DNA from: Nannobrachium achirus
Lineage: Eukaryota; Chordata; Actinopteri; Myctophiformes; Myctophidae
Assembly (NCBI GenBank): GCA_963921795.1
Contig: OY997652.1
Coordinates: 19,416,940 to 19,480,939, forward strand
Direction of reading: 5' to 3'
DNA length: 64,000 nucleotides
The notes beneath the pieces are model-generated. The model searched no databases. It saw only the letters and a program-made list of their open reading frames with translations, and was not told the origin of the DNA. This document shows positions 11,218 through 23,654 of the stretch, in pieces (positions within the stretch are counted from its first letter, which is position 1; each line of letters starts with the position of its first letter). Position numbers and translations under genes: made by a program.

Positions 11218-11654
11218 GCATAAATGTAAGTGGGCCTTAAAAAGACACAAATTACATTTTGAAGAGACTCCAAGAGCCACAGGAAACCTGTAAAAGGCTC
11301 AGAGCCTCTAAATTAGTCCACTGGCAAACAGGAAGGATAGCAGAGGTACTTGAGCAGCTCTTAATGCATTTCATATTTTACCCCCCTCTAATCTGCAGTC
11401 TCATCCCTCTTTATTAGCCGACTGGGTTGACAATTTGGGTAGGGGTTACACAAACAATGCATCCATCCAAACTCAATCTAGTATGACTATGAGGCACACA
11501 GTGCGCTTGCAACCATACAGAAGCCAACCATTTCTGATTCATTTACATGCAGCTTGCTATTCAAGATGTTAATAAGAGGATTTATAAGAATGATATTAAT
11601 GTTATTTCTATGAATCTCTATTTTATTCAAATATATTTGACAGGAAGAGGCATC

Positions 11655-12166
11655 CAGGGTTCCCACACATTTTTACCAATTAATTTACAAACCTTTTCCA
11701 AAACTTTTCCAGAATATTTAACCCGATTTCCAGGACTATATAACAATAATTCAGACAAAGACAGGTAGTGTATGCCATTGGTTCTCAACCTTTTCAGGCC
11801 GTGACCCCCGAAATAATCATATTTGAACTGGGGACCCCCACCACCCTGACGAGCACTAAGAGTAGAGGAATTTTGTATAATACGGTTTTATTGTGAAAAT
11901 AGCCGATCTACATGCTCACAACGCCTCGCGTTGTGAGCATGTAGATCTGCTATCTTCACAATTTCTGGTTCTAATATTTGACAATTTGGCCAATGTTTAA
12001 TTTGTCATTTCAGAGGTATTAACAAAATCAATAACCAAAGACAATGCATAGCTATTTTTTCCCGGACCTTCCAGGACCCTTGATCAATTCCAAAACTTTT
12101 CCAGTACTGGAAAAATATTTTTCTAATTTCAAAATATTTCCAGGAATTTCATGACCGTGGGAACCC
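11655..12166. mobile_element. hAT-like MITE with CAGGGTTCCC ends (hairpin-filled copy)
   Basis: Begins CAGGGTTCCCACACA and ends ACCGTGGGAACCC; flanked by GAGGCATC and TGGGCATC (6 of 8 identical). Contains a second hAT-like motif (GGTTCTCAACCTTTTCAGG) and the hairpin at 11890-11962. The paralogue at 13339-13816 is colinear but lacks that hairpin. Confidence 0.75.
11890..11962. repeat. GATCTACAAGCT-type hairpin, copy 4 (filled site)
   Basis: A 73-bp near-perfect palindrome: outer ATTGTGAA/TTCACAAT, then AATAGCCGATCTACATGC and its inverse, with a CGCCTCGCG loop. The paralogous MITE at 13339-13816 reads straight through (CGGTTTCACAATTTCTG) with no hairpin. Confidence 0.9.
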
Positions 12167-12687
12167 TGGGCATCTTTACTGTTGCAACGTCTGCTCTGCT
12201 GTACATGTCTGAGGGATCCTCCTTCACCTGAAGGTTAGCTTACTTAATGTTGAAGCTACAACCCAGGACTTTCAGTACGGCAGCGTATGTTAATAGAGGG
12301 TATGTGCGCATGACATCCTCATCATACCCGGAGGTTATGCGAGAACGCCTATTGAGTGGCAAAAAACTACTTTCTGGCCTTGACAGCCCAATACATCCAA
12401 ACAGAAATGTCCTATCTGATTGCATTAAACAACGCTAAACAACGTTAAACTCATTTTGCCATTCACTTTATGCATGTGCATTGCGCATACCCTCTCTATA
12501 AAATACAACGGCACATCTTCAGTGGTTGGAGGTGGTCTCCGTACTCGGCCATTGAGAAAGTTTGACCCTGGTGTGTCGGGTAGGAGTCAGGACACCAACT
12601 GGTTGACAATGTCAATAAAGTTATTTGAAGCAATGGTTACAGTATTTTTAGCAGATTAAGTTGTTATCCTATCCTGTCCTTCTACAG

Positions 12688-13121
12688 CAGGGGTCTTCAA
12701 CCCCTAGGGGGTCCTCAGAGTTACTAAAGGCAAGGGGGTCCTCCAAACCTTCCTATCCTTTTTATGTTAAGAAATTGAACCCTAGTGTCCATATTCTGAG
12801 ATCTACAAGCTCTGCATTCTGAGATCGACAAGCTCACAACGCCTCGCTGTAGATCGGCAATTTCCAGCAAAGACGTTTGGTGTAGAGTGGAAAAAGAGCA
12901 GACTAAGTACAGAGTCAGAGTGAAAGGTCAAGTTTATTAAGTATTGACGGCTCAAGTGGTTAAATATCTGAAAACACAAATTGACATGAATCCAAAATAC
13001 ACTGACGATTGCGCTGTCAAACGATTACACTATATGGAATCTATGAACAGGTTGTGGGGGTCCCTGCTTCAACTCTCTCTCAACTAAGGGGTCCATGGCC
13101 TGAAAACGTTTAACACCCCTG
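12688..13121 (+). mobile_element. hAT (Charlie-like) MITE
   Basis: CAGGGGTCTTCAACCCC at the left end; the right end ACGTTTAACACCCCTG is its diverged inverse. Flanks TTCTACAG and TTCTAAAG (7 of 8 identical) are the target duplication. Contains a rearranged hairpin with duplicated GAGATC(T)ACAAGCTC pieces at 12798-12864. Confidence 0.8.
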
Positions 13122-13314
13122 TTCTAAAGAGTTTGATCATCCATGGCTGTCCAGACAACTGTGCAAACGGCTGTAAGCAGACCGGGAGACAGACGGCGCA
13201 GCTGATTGGACACTAGATAGTAGATACGCTGCCATCTTTATTGTAATTTAGACATCATTGTAACAAGCTCTCTCTGTCAGGTCGACTCAGGTGACTGAGA
13301 CAATGCATACGATC

Positions 13315-14390
13315 AGGGGTTGACACTAAGGTCTCAGACAGGGTTCCCACACATCTTTACCAATTAATTTCCAAAACTTTTCCAGAATATTTAACCCGAT
13401 TTCCAGGACTATATAACAATAATTCAGCTCAATAACGAGTCGCTTACTCCTATGCACAATGCCCAAAGACAGGTAGTGTATATGCCAGTGGTTCTCAACA
13501 TTTTCAGGCCGTGACCCCCGATATAAACATATTTGAACTGGGGACCCCGGCACCCTGACGAGCACTAGGAGACAAGGAGTTGAGGAATTTTGTATAACAC
13601 GGTTTCACAATTTCTGCCTCTAATATTTGACAATTTGGCCAATGTTTAATTTGTCATTTCAGAGGTATTAAAAAAATCAATAACCAAAGACAATGCATAG
13701 CTATTTTTTCCAAGACCTTCCAGGACCCTTGATCAATTCAAAACATTTTCCAATACTGGAAAAATATTTTTCTAATTTCAAAATATTTCCAGGAATTTCA
13801 TGACCGTGGGAATCCTGTGTCAGAGGCACTTGCCCGTTGGGCAAGTACAGGTCATGTTCTACCTGCCCAAAGGTCATGCCCACTTGCCCGAAAAGTAAAT
13901 CGTCCGTTATAAAATGATATGTAAGATTTTAATTACCGCTCAATTTAACACTTATTTCTTTACTTTCTGGGGCTGTGCGATAAAAATGTTATACTGTACC
14001 TCAATACTTAGAAATCCAAATACCTACATGATTGAATAGGTGTATGTTTTCACACTTGTTATTTTACCTTTTAAGTGTAGCAACAGTAAAAACAGCACAT
14101 TATAAGTAATCAGTGCTTTTGAATCCAATCAGATATAACATTTTTATACAGTAAATATTCGAAAACGTAACATTAGCTTAAACTATCTTGGGAGGCATTA
14201 GTGTCACAACAATGATATTGTCTTCAGTCTGATATAGTAACAAATAACGTAATACTTTGTGTACTTTGCTGAATACGTAATATGGGCAGTTCTACTTCCT
14301 GTAGGGGTTGACACTGGAGTATCTTTCAAAAGCACAATTCTACTTGCTCAAAGGTCATGTTCACTAGCCCCCAAAAAGTTATTACATCTT
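13315..14390. mobile_element. hAT-like GGGTTGACACTAAGG element, interrupted
   Basis: CAGGGGTTGACACTAAGGTC at 13315 continues, after the nested MITE 13339-13816, as AGGCACTTGCCCGTTGGGCA and related TTGCCCGAAAAGTAAATC. The same family is nearly complete at 21266-21767 and 46815-47290. A second partial end (GGGGTTGACACTGG) occurs at about 14305; boundaries there are uncertain. Confidence 0.55.
13339..13816. mobile_element. hAT-like MITE with CAGGGTTCCC ends (hairpin-empty copy)
   Basis: Same family as 11655-12166. Inserted in the GGTCTCAGAGGCAC segment of another element and flanked by GTCTCAGA and GTGTCAGA (7 of 8 identical). No hairpin at the position where the paralogue has one. Confidence 0.8.
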
Positions 14391-14522
14391 ATCCTGGGCT
14401 GCTTTAACACCCTGAATTTCTCCCTTGGGAGATTAATAAAAGACAAAGTGTTATCCTATCCTACTACAAAACAGACAATGGGAGTTGTATCATTCACGGT
14501 TGTCCAGACAACAGTGCAAACA

Positions 14523-14523
<1 letters not shown>

Positions 14524-14594
<71 letters not shown>
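14524..14594. repeat. (GT)n microsatellite
   Basis: About 35 uninterrupted GT dinucleotides. The open frames across it (Cys-Val repeats) are an artefact of the dinucleotide. It probably varies in length between individuals. Confidence 0.97.
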
Positions 14595-14596
<2 letters not shown>

Positions 14597-15035
14597 GCAG
14601 ACGTGCATACGTACCAATTTGTGAGTCAGTGTGCTTGTGTACTTGTGGTTCTCAATGTGCGGTCTGGGGACAGGACACCCAGGGGTACTTGAGGGTGTTA
14701 TAGGGGGTCCCCAGCTAAATGATTACATTACTGTTTTTTTTTTCTCTCCTCACAGTTAAATTGTTACGTCTATACTGTATCTACAGTAAATACTGAAGAG
14801 ACAGTAAAGGATTTATGGACCAAATGTCAGACCATAATAATACATGGAAACAGCAATTAATCAAAAGAAGGTCTGAGTTAAGAAAAGTCAGAAGTTATAA
14901 TATGCAAAAACGAAATTTAAAAGAATTAAAAGTCAGCCCTATTCTTTACAAGACGCTAGCAATACATTCTGCTCAAGTATGAGAATCAGGTCACTTTATA
15001 GCCTAATGAAAGCCAACTTTCATATTGTTAACATT

Positions 15036-15419
15036 AGAACTGTCAAAATAATTACATAATAGTCCAACTTTTGACATAATCACAATTATTTTGACATAAT
15101 CATTCATAATCGTTTACATGTTGAAAAATGTTCATATATTTTCAAACATTTAAAAAGAATAGTGGAAATAGCAGATCTGAGCTTGTAGATCGTCTATTTC
15201 CACTTTCAATGTTCTTTTTTTAAGTGTTAAGTTGTCAAATATGTCTGTAATTTCTTTGTATGTTTGGGTTATGTGTCATATCTGCCGAGTGCAACTTCAA
15301 AGCCTACAAGCCAAACAGAAATGTAATTGTCAACGACAAAAACACAATTAAATCGTTAATCGCAATTATTTGAGTGACAATTAATCGCCATGTAAAATGT
15401 CATAATGGTGACAGCCCTA
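15036..15419. mobile_element. MITE with GGGCTGTCA-like ends
   Basis: The right end GTGACAGCCCTAG is inverse to the degraded left GAACTGTCAAAATAATTAC. The interior is AT-rich with AATCGCAATTATTTGAGTGA motifs; the same motifs occur at 490-560. Contains the extended hairpin at 15139-15235. Confidence 0.5.
15139..15235. repeat. GATCTACAAGCT-type hairpin, copy 5, long flank extension
   Basis: A shortened core AATAGCAGATCTGAGCTTGT is flanked by AGTGGAA/TTCCACT and, further out, ACATTTAAAAAGAA mirrored by TTCTTTTTTTAAGTGT. The palindrome therefore covers about 95 bp although the core is short. Confidence 0.7.
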
Positions 15420-17930
15420 GTTACCATAATCGTATGATCGTGAAGAGACACAAATTCACACACATGCACTCATTCAAGCATCCTATATCCTGGCAACTAC
15501 AAATCCAGGCCATGGCCTTTGTTACAGGCCATGACCTGGAACCGTCTTTCTCCACTGCATACTATCAAATTATAAAGTAAACATTCGTGACACAAAGAAA
15601 AGTTTCAAAACATGACCCATTCAAAGTTTGAAATGCAGGTCCACACAGCAAGTAATCGGTAGGCTAAATGATAAAAACTACAATTGCACACATTGGCTTA
15701 ATGAAATGTAATTCTCACTCTGAAAATCAAGGTGGCTTTTAGGCCTTCTTTCTCTTTCAGACTACCTGTAATTTTTATTATCTCTGGGTCTGAGAAAAGC
15801 TACAGAAATTCAAGGAAAACAACTCTTTCCCTCAGGTTCATTTAGTGGACAAGAGTGATTAGAAGAACTACGCCGAGCTATAGATCCCCTATTGCTTCCT
15901 TTTGCTCTCCCTAAAATCATTCTCTTCTCTCCTTCAGTCTTGCGGTGGAGATCTGGGTTCTGGGATATGTGGGATCTCCTGCATGCCGACCTCTGCCGTC
16001 TATGGTGCACTACAGCTTTGGAATATTCATCTGTGCTTTTTTGTATACACATTACACAACACCGTCCTCTGTTGAGACTGGTGCTGCTTTTTGTTCCTTA
16101 TCCACTGGCTGAACCCCAACAGAACAAGCGTTTTAATACAGCTTTAATACCAGGGTCACTGCATGCCAAAGTGTATTTTTCACAAGAGTGAATTACCTAC
16201 GATATAATTGGATAGCAACTTTATGTCTCAACCCAAGTGTTTTATCACACAAATGGCAGTGAATGCTATTTAGTACTGTACTGTAGTAGGTAGCAGGCTG
16301 AGATCTACTAATACATACACTCTCTTTGGTCCATCTATTGGTCCATCTATCAGTCAAAGACAACAGCTAGGCTGTCTGACACCTCGCTAACAGTTGAATG
16401 TTTGACACTACTCTATTTCTCTTGATAATGACAGTTTTAACCTGAAGGTCCAGCACTTCTAATAATAATGATCATAATAATAATTATAGTGAACAGATCA
16501 GTGTAAAAAAAAGGATGAAGTAATCATCCTTCTTGCATAGTTTTCCATAAACTACAACTATACAACTAACAAAGATGGTTTCAGGGCTGACTATCCACTT
16601 GATACCCCTTCCACCCCCATCCACTTCAATTGAGAACAATATTTTTTATCTTTATCTTGCCCGGTGTGAATGACTCTTTAGTGTAGAGCAAAAACAGGAG
16701 GGAGAGTTGGGGATTAGTATAGAGCCCTTGGGAATTCGGTCAAATAAGCATACAGTGGCTATGCAGCCACATCACACTGGCACCTTGCTTTCTGGAGACA
16801 AGTATTGTTAAGTGTCGTCTCCGCTTGAGAAAGTGGTAGGTTTGACCCTAGTCCTCCTGACCTCTCTCTCATCTGCTTCTCCAGACTCCAGTCATGGGTG
16901 TGGAATGTGGTCTGGGGTTAAGAGGACCCCGCTCCAAATAACAGTTCCGTCTTCTTGATCGTTGCTCGTGCTATCGACGGGCATTAAAGCTACACTTAGT
17001 CTACATTTTAACGCCCTAAATTACACCCTGAAGTCTTAAGTAGGCACACAATGCAGTGTAATTTGCACACCTTTGTTATCACGCATCAACTCAGAATAAA
17101 GCATGCCACCACAGCACACGGCCGCTGCATAGACAAAGGCCATGAGCTGCTGCATTGCACGTTTGACACGAATTTACACTCTCCCAACATCAACGTGTCA
17201 AATATAATTACATTATCCTTGACACCTAGTGATTGATACAAACCAGCTAGTCACACACTATTTCAGCTGGATATCCTAAGCAGTTGTTCTCAAAATGGGG
17301 GTCCTTGGGGAGTTGAATTGTTTTTAACACAAATCTTTTCTTCTGGGGTCCCTGGCACTAAACATTTTCAGATGGGGGTCAGCGGCCAAATATATATATC
17401 AATTTTGGGGTCCTTGGCACGAAAACGTGTGGATTCTAAAGCATATCATTAACATGTGTGTGTAGTCTGCAAAACATAAGGATTGTTATGTTTCACATTT
17501 CTGCTCAACTGTAGGGAACCCGGTTTCCAGTCTGGCTTTTGATTTTGCTCTAGTGACGTTTCATCCCAACGTAGTCTCTCGTGGCCAGACTGTTGTCTCC
17601 GCAATTTGCAAATGCTCCCATCATACAGTCTGGGATAACGGAAGAAGAACGATGAGTAACCGGTTAAAGCGGAAGCCTCCTCCTAACTTCCGTTTCCGTC
17701 TCACATCGCGCACATTTATCATTATATAAATAAAAATCATCTAAGCATGTTTAGCTTGCTGCTTAGCAGAAATGTCATTTTAAAATATATTTTCTTGAAC
17801 AGAAATGCCAGTTTCCGTTACTCGCTGTTCAGGAGCTGTAGTTCCAGACTCTATATAGTATTCGGAGATTGTGGAATAGTTGTCTGGCTACGCGAGACTA
17901 ATCCCAACTCACCTCCAACACAGGAATTTT

Positions 17931-18189
17931 TTTTTTTTTTTTGTTATCAAATATTTTTATTTTCCATAATCAAAAGAAAAATGCAATTAACAGACAAACA
18001 ACACAAACAATAGTAAAACAAGAAAAGGAAAAGAAAACCCACCCACCCCCTTTCCCCGGACCAACACGGAATGTACAATAGTGCATGCCTGTGCTAGGCT
18101 GTTACCACTATATAGTGATTTCTTGAATCATAGCCTTAAGCTTATCTGCAATGTCCGACCACATATTAATGTTTTCTTCTTTTGCTCCG
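17931..18189 (-). mobile_element. L1-type retro-insertion with poly(A) and 16-bp TSD
   Basis: Flanked by identical CCAACACAGGAATTTT at 17915-17930 and 18190-18205. The insert ends in a T run on the plus strand, i.e. a poly(A) tail on the minus strand. Minus-strand reading gives a short frame ending MWSDIADKLKAMIQEIT then a stop and an AT-rich 3'UTR with AATAAAAATA. Poly(A) plus a long target duplication is the mark of L1-type target-primed reverse transcription; it could be a 5'-truncated L1 or a retrocopied mRNA 3' end. Confidence 0.8.
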
Positions 18190-21100
18190 CCAACACAGGA
18201 ATTTTGAAGTTTCATTGTAGGACTGAGAATAATGAATGAGAGGGAATCTCCTGTCTTTCCTTCAGTCAATAGTACAGAAATGACTGCAGGGTGTCTATGA
18301 GGGGAGGAGTAACATGTAGTTCACCAATGAAACAGGACACCGGGACAATGCTGCATCTCCCAACTGTGGCCTGGTCTTGCGTGTCCCATACAGGCATGTT
18401 ACTAATGACTGGGAAACAGACTCTGCAGGAATCATCTTTACAGATGTATCAAAACACAATGGGGCTATTTATCCTTGACCCAAAAGATCTAGGTCAAAAA
18501 GAACACCTACAACCAAGCCCATATCTTTTTAAATTACAGAATCTTGGACACTTTGCTTTGCAGCTCCCATCTTAAAATGGATTAAAGATCTATTCTACTT
18601 AGACTACTTAAGACTAGTGATAAAAAGAAGACATTTAAGAAATGGACAGCCTCAGACTAGTTTGAATTAAACTTGATGTCATCACTTCTTTGCTGTCAAC
18701 AGAACTACATAAATTGTTTCAAACAGCATAGATCTTATTCATATTCAAGTGCCGAATGGGTTCCACTGAATTCTGCTCACATAAGACTGTCAAACATGGG
18801 TGAGATAAATGAATGGAACATTTTAAAACAAAATACAATCACGGACTGTTGAGGGCTGGAGGGCAGCCCAAAGTGCCATAAGACGTCCTTGTTCACTGAC
18901 AGACTAGGTTTCAATAACACAATTCCAAAACCCTCCTCCTTCAAGCCAGTGCATAACTTGACCACAATGGACTACATCACCAGGCTACTTCGAAGACCAG
19001 ATTTTTTAAAGTTGTCAGTTGGTTGAGCAGAAGACAAACAAACACAATCTCCCTCCACTGTATTCTGATTAAATCAAATGCAGATACATTTAAAGAGATC
19101 AGCTTGAGGTCATCTAGAATGTGACTCAAACTGCATTTTCATTGTTCCCATTAAATTGATAATTAGCTTGACCTTTTTTCAGGTGGAGTTTAACACACTT
19201 AGAAGTGTCAGGCTATTTCCAATTCCATGACTATTTGACCAATGTCAGGATGTAAAATGCTACATAAAGTACATGTTCAAGCCAGGTCAAGGATCATGGC
19301 CACTGTACATGTCCAAGGATTATGGCCACAGTCTAATGATTTTATAAAATTGCTGACTGGTTTTCATCATACTTCACACAAAGTTCACATGGCTGAAATT
19401 CCCCATGAATCGCATGAGTCAATCACAGAAAGAAAAAAAAAAGGGTTTTCCACAGAATGCTTAAAATTAGGTAATCCTTTATTTTCTGGACACAAGACAC
19501 CACACCAGTCCAACCATTACCCAAAGGAAACATAAACAATAATAGCTGTTGAACACTGAAATATTAACTGTGTTTGTACAGCTATAGCTAGGACTGTCAT
19601 TCTGTCATTAGGCTAATAGTCTCAGGAATTGTCCAATCCTAGAGCTCATCTGAGAGACATTTTTGGAAATTGTGGAATCTTTGCTTTTAACTCCAGTCAA
19701 GTCAAGTGTATCCTGCAGCATATGGATAGTGGTCATTGTCATGCTAGTTAGTACGTTAGGGGATTACGAGGACAGGACTGCACTGCTTTGTTTTGACTAA
19801 CAAATATTTCACTGGAAAGTTCCGCTGTCTCAAACACATATCGATATCATCTCTACATTAGCCTTAATAGGCTAATGCTGGAGCTGGTGTACCAAGATTT
19901 TGAATTTAGTCAGGACTCCAAGCTTTGAGGTGCATATAAAAGGCTATGGTATATATTTGAAAACAAACATGTCGTTCCCTGCAAACCATGGTTGTACAAT
20001 ATCATCTGGGTGCAAACACAACAAAGGAGCCAAAAAATGCAATAGTTGGCAACGATAAACATCCTCTCAATACCTCCTTAACTCTAACCTTTTGGAAATG
20101 TACAAAAAAAAAATCAAAATGTAAAACAAGATGGTCAAGTAAGTGAATAAAAGAGATTCTAAAATAACTAGACAATTTAGACCAATTGCAAAGGCCTATT
20201 GTGCCAAAATGTGCAAAACTAGTGACTAGTTCAACTGTGATGTTGGATCTAATGTCACGTAACGTTAAAACATGTGTTCCTTTTCGTGCCAAAATGTTGG
20301 TGTAAATTGAAAGAAAAGTAGTGATGAACATTACTGCCAACTTACCCAGGTTTTATTTAATTAAAAAGATTACACGCTCTCAAGGCACCCAAATTTGGCA
20401 CCGATTTATCCAACGTGAATAGGCACTACCAACATAAGTGTGGTAGCAACTAGAGCGTACTCAATTCTTTTTTATTCTTTGATTCTGCATTGATGCAGGG
20501 AAACTCACTAATCAGACATTTAAAGTGTAATACCCATCATCATGTTGGCACCAACTGTAAATGGGCACAGATGACGCACAGGTTTCTGATGCATGTTCAC
20601 TCTCCCTTTCCCCTTCTGTGAAAAACCAGGGTTGGGACAATTATCCACAACAATACCACGCTTAAGTTAAGTGATGCATTCCGTGGGTTAAACCGCAGAC
20701 CCAGCATGATACGTTGTTTTTTTATTGAGTTAGGAATAATTCCATAATGTCACAGGCACAGCCCTATGAAAAACCTAATCAAACAACTCTCTCGTTAATA
20801 AAGAAAAACATCCATAGTTTTTGCATTGTTTCCTGTGCAGTTGGTGGTAGTCAACCATCAGTAGGGACCTATCACTAGGAGCCATCTATTGGAGAGTTAT
20901 GCCACCTCCATTCACTTCATCAGGCCAGGTCTTCCATGTAGACTTCTATTGGGGAATAGTGACAAAGTGCTGACCTGGATGTTTACGGAATGCATGGAAG
21001 TCTATGGGCATTTGTCACCATTTTGAGTTACATGAATGAACCACGTGGAGTCATGGACGACTGTTTTCTGACCCTGCATGACGCAACTCTCACATAGATG

Positions 21101-21265
21101 GCTCTGCGATCAGCGATCACCTTAACTAGCATGTTGAATCAACACCAGAGTGGGAGGAAGAGCTCAAATGAGTTAAATGCATTGACAAGACTGCCATCTC
21201 CGTTGTGCTTTAAAATATCCATTGTGGAATATAATCTAGTGTTCATTTTTCTTGGCAATGTAGTA

Positions 21266-21767
21266 CAGGCATTGACACTAAGGCTTGCCCACCTGCCCCT
21301 GGCAGGTAAATAAAACTTTCGGGCAGGTGGAGTTTGCCTTCAGGTTGCCCGACCAGGCAAGTGCTCATTTGAGAGGGGATGCAACAGTCTTTAAACACAA
21401 CCAGATATCTGTTTATTGTGTCTTAACACCTGAATGTGGCCAGAGTGCACTGTCTTCTGGTCTGTGGAATGTAAAATAAGAGCATTGTTAACCTATAATG
21501 TGTGTTTTATAAGTGTGAAACCATAGACACATTCAATCATACCTACATTATATTTGGATTTGGAGGTATTGAGGTATGAAACTTTTTATCGCACAGCCCC
21601 AGAAAGTAAAGAAATAAATGTTAAATTGAGTGGTAATTAAAATCGTACCTATCATTTTATAATGGAAGATTTACCTTTTCGGGCAAGTGGGCATCACCTT
21701 TGGGCAGGTAGAACGTGACCTGTACTTGCCTGTCGGGCAGGTGCCTCTGAGACCTTAGTGTCAACCC
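21266..21767. mobile_element. hAT-like MITE with TTGACACTAAGG ends
   Basis: CAGGCATTGACACTAAGGCT at the left and GACCTTAGTGTCAACCCC at the right form the inverted ends; flanks ATGTAGTA and CAGTAGTA share 6 of 8 bases. Rich in palindromic GCCCACCTGCCC/GGGCAGGT blocks. Relatives: 13315, 36371-36660 and 46815-47290. Confidence 0.8.
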
Positions 21768-22349
21768 CAGTAGTATGCTTTGTACTTTGATTGCCGCTAC
21801 TGAAAATATAAACTAAAGTTAGACAGAAATGACAGGGAAACCCCATCACCCAGCTGGATTACATCGGTTTTAATTTAATTTGTTAAAATGATCTCCTTCA
21901 TTCATGTATTCGCCCAGACGTTTATTAGCCAATAATATTAACACTTGTCGTGACAGTTCTACACAAATTTCTTGACAAGTACATTCTTCCCAACGAAGCA
22001 AGTCTGTCCTTTGCATGGCATTGTGAAACGGCCCGTGTCATCACTGCTTTGGAGCTCGTCTCTGCTACACATGCCATGATACTGACTGCTGCCACCTCCG
22101 GGTATGGAGTTATCAGCCAACTGTCAGCTGTAGTCTGTTTCATGTGTTCTAGTCACTAGAATCTAGTGCAACTATTACCAGAAACGTGACCCGATGCAAC
22201 GCAATCTGAACCGCACCATAGCTGCGGTTAAGTTAATACATGTCAGCTTGCTGTCAGGGCCTTTTGAGTCTAAAAGCCTCGCTAGCAACGGTTAAAAAAA
22301 ACGTCTATGAGTTGTGTGAACAGTTGTGAAAATAAATAAATACACAACA

Positions 22350-22445
22350 TGAGTGGGCTCAGGTGACGCAGGGGTACGGTACCTGCACCAGTGCCCACCA
22401 CGTGTCGTGAAGTCTATGGGTTCGAATCCACCGCGGCACATCCAA
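22350..22445 (+). mobile_element. tRNA-like SINE head
   Basis: GTGACGCAGGGGTACGGTA resembles an A box and GGTTCGAATCC a B box, spaced as in a tRNA gene. The cloverleaf is not convincing as a functional tRNA and no SINE body follows, because a hAT-like element starts at 22457. Confidence 0.5.
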
Positions 22446-22456
22446 CATGTCCAAGA

Positions 22457-23654
22457 CAGTGTTTCCCTATATTCATTTTACTGAGGCGGCCCGCCGCTCC
22501 TTGGATTTTGGATGCCACAGCTTGATTTTTAGGGAAATTATATATTTTTATGAGGCGATTCGTGAGCTTCTAGATGCGTCACACACCGCCGTGCGACAAA
22601 GTATAATTGGGCCACCAGTAAAACGGCTCCCCCCTATGGTAACAGCTTTCTATGGGTCACAATGGTGTCAGTAGCGTAGACCAATGTAGGTCTTATTAGC
22701 GAGGCTGCAGCGCCTGCTCCCTAGAAGTTGTTTTGTAACGTGCACAGTGAATTCCACGCTGTAGAAATATCCGATTCTCCGTCCGAATCGTCGGTTGCCT
22801 ACAATGAGGAGCGGTGGAGATGGAGTGGGGGGTGTAGAAAGTTTAGAAACCGACCGACTGTCACTGACTTCATTTGGGAGAAAAATGAAAGCGACCGATG
22901 GTGCTGTGTAACCGAAACAATGACTGATAGACGGACATAAACTTTAGGACTTCAGCTGTTGTTAATGAATACAGCATACTAAGGCTGGGCGGTATTAGGA
23001 AAACCTTCGATATTCGATAACGTTGATGAATACCTCGATTTCGATATTACTCACGATATTAGTAAAAACAATTGCATTATATAGTTTTTAATGTTTACTG
23101 CTTTAGGTCCACTGCCTGCCTAACCCAGATAAAGAATAGCATATCCATGCATGCACACTGCACAGTACACATAGAAGGGTTAGGTAGGTCTTATTGAAAT
23201 AACCACACCTGGTTACAGATAAGACACACATGCATTTTTCACATGCATTTACATGCATAGTGTGTCTGTTAATTAATTTGACACATACACCAATACCTCA
23301 TTTCAATCGTCGATATGTATACTGTACCTTGCATGTTGATACCTCGATATCGATTTTTTATTCGATATAATGCCCAGCCTTACCGCATACATATTTCAAT
23401 CTGCGATCGCTCACGAGCGCCTGCACTCGACCGCACACCACTGGTTCTGGCGTTTCTGTGGCATAGCCACTCTGTGTGTGCCAATGTTATGTTAAGGCCA
23501 TTTGATTTGTCTTCACAGAGTGTGGAGAGAAAGGGAAGGTGTCGTTATCGTTACATTTAAGTAAAAACAATAAACCATAGAAACTTGTGCTCCGTGCACG
23601 TGCATGAGGAGCCCAGCCGACCACAATTACAACTCCATCCTAGGGGAAACACTA
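22457..23654. mobile_element. hAT-like element with CAGTGTTTCCC ends
   Basis: Left CAGTGTTTCCCTAT and right TAGGGGAAACACTA are inverted. A short direct repeat CAAGA abuts both ends. The interior has CpG-rich, possibly once-coding sequence at 22730-22940 without a recognisable transposase, and is interrupted by the nested element 22980-23382. Confidence 0.65.
22980..23382. mobile_element. Nested hAT-like MITE, TAAGGCTGGGC ends
   Basis: Left TAAGGCTGGGCGGTAT, right ATAATGCCCAGCCTTA; flanked by CAGCATAC and CCGCATAC (7 of 8 identical). The interior has several ATCGATAT-type motifs near both ends. It lies inside 22457-23654, so it is the younger of the two. Confidence 0.85.

Noticed and set aside
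14259-14703. Overlapping Cys-Val-rich open frames
   Set aside because: Produced by the (GT)n microsatellite; no family motif outside it.
15810-16191. Open frames on both strands near 16 kb
   Set aside because: No recognisable domain, both strands open over the same bases, intronic position in sppl3.
22350-22445. Functional tRNA gene
   Set aside because: A and B boxes are visible but the acceptor stem and anticodon arm do not pair convincingly; better explained as a SINE head.
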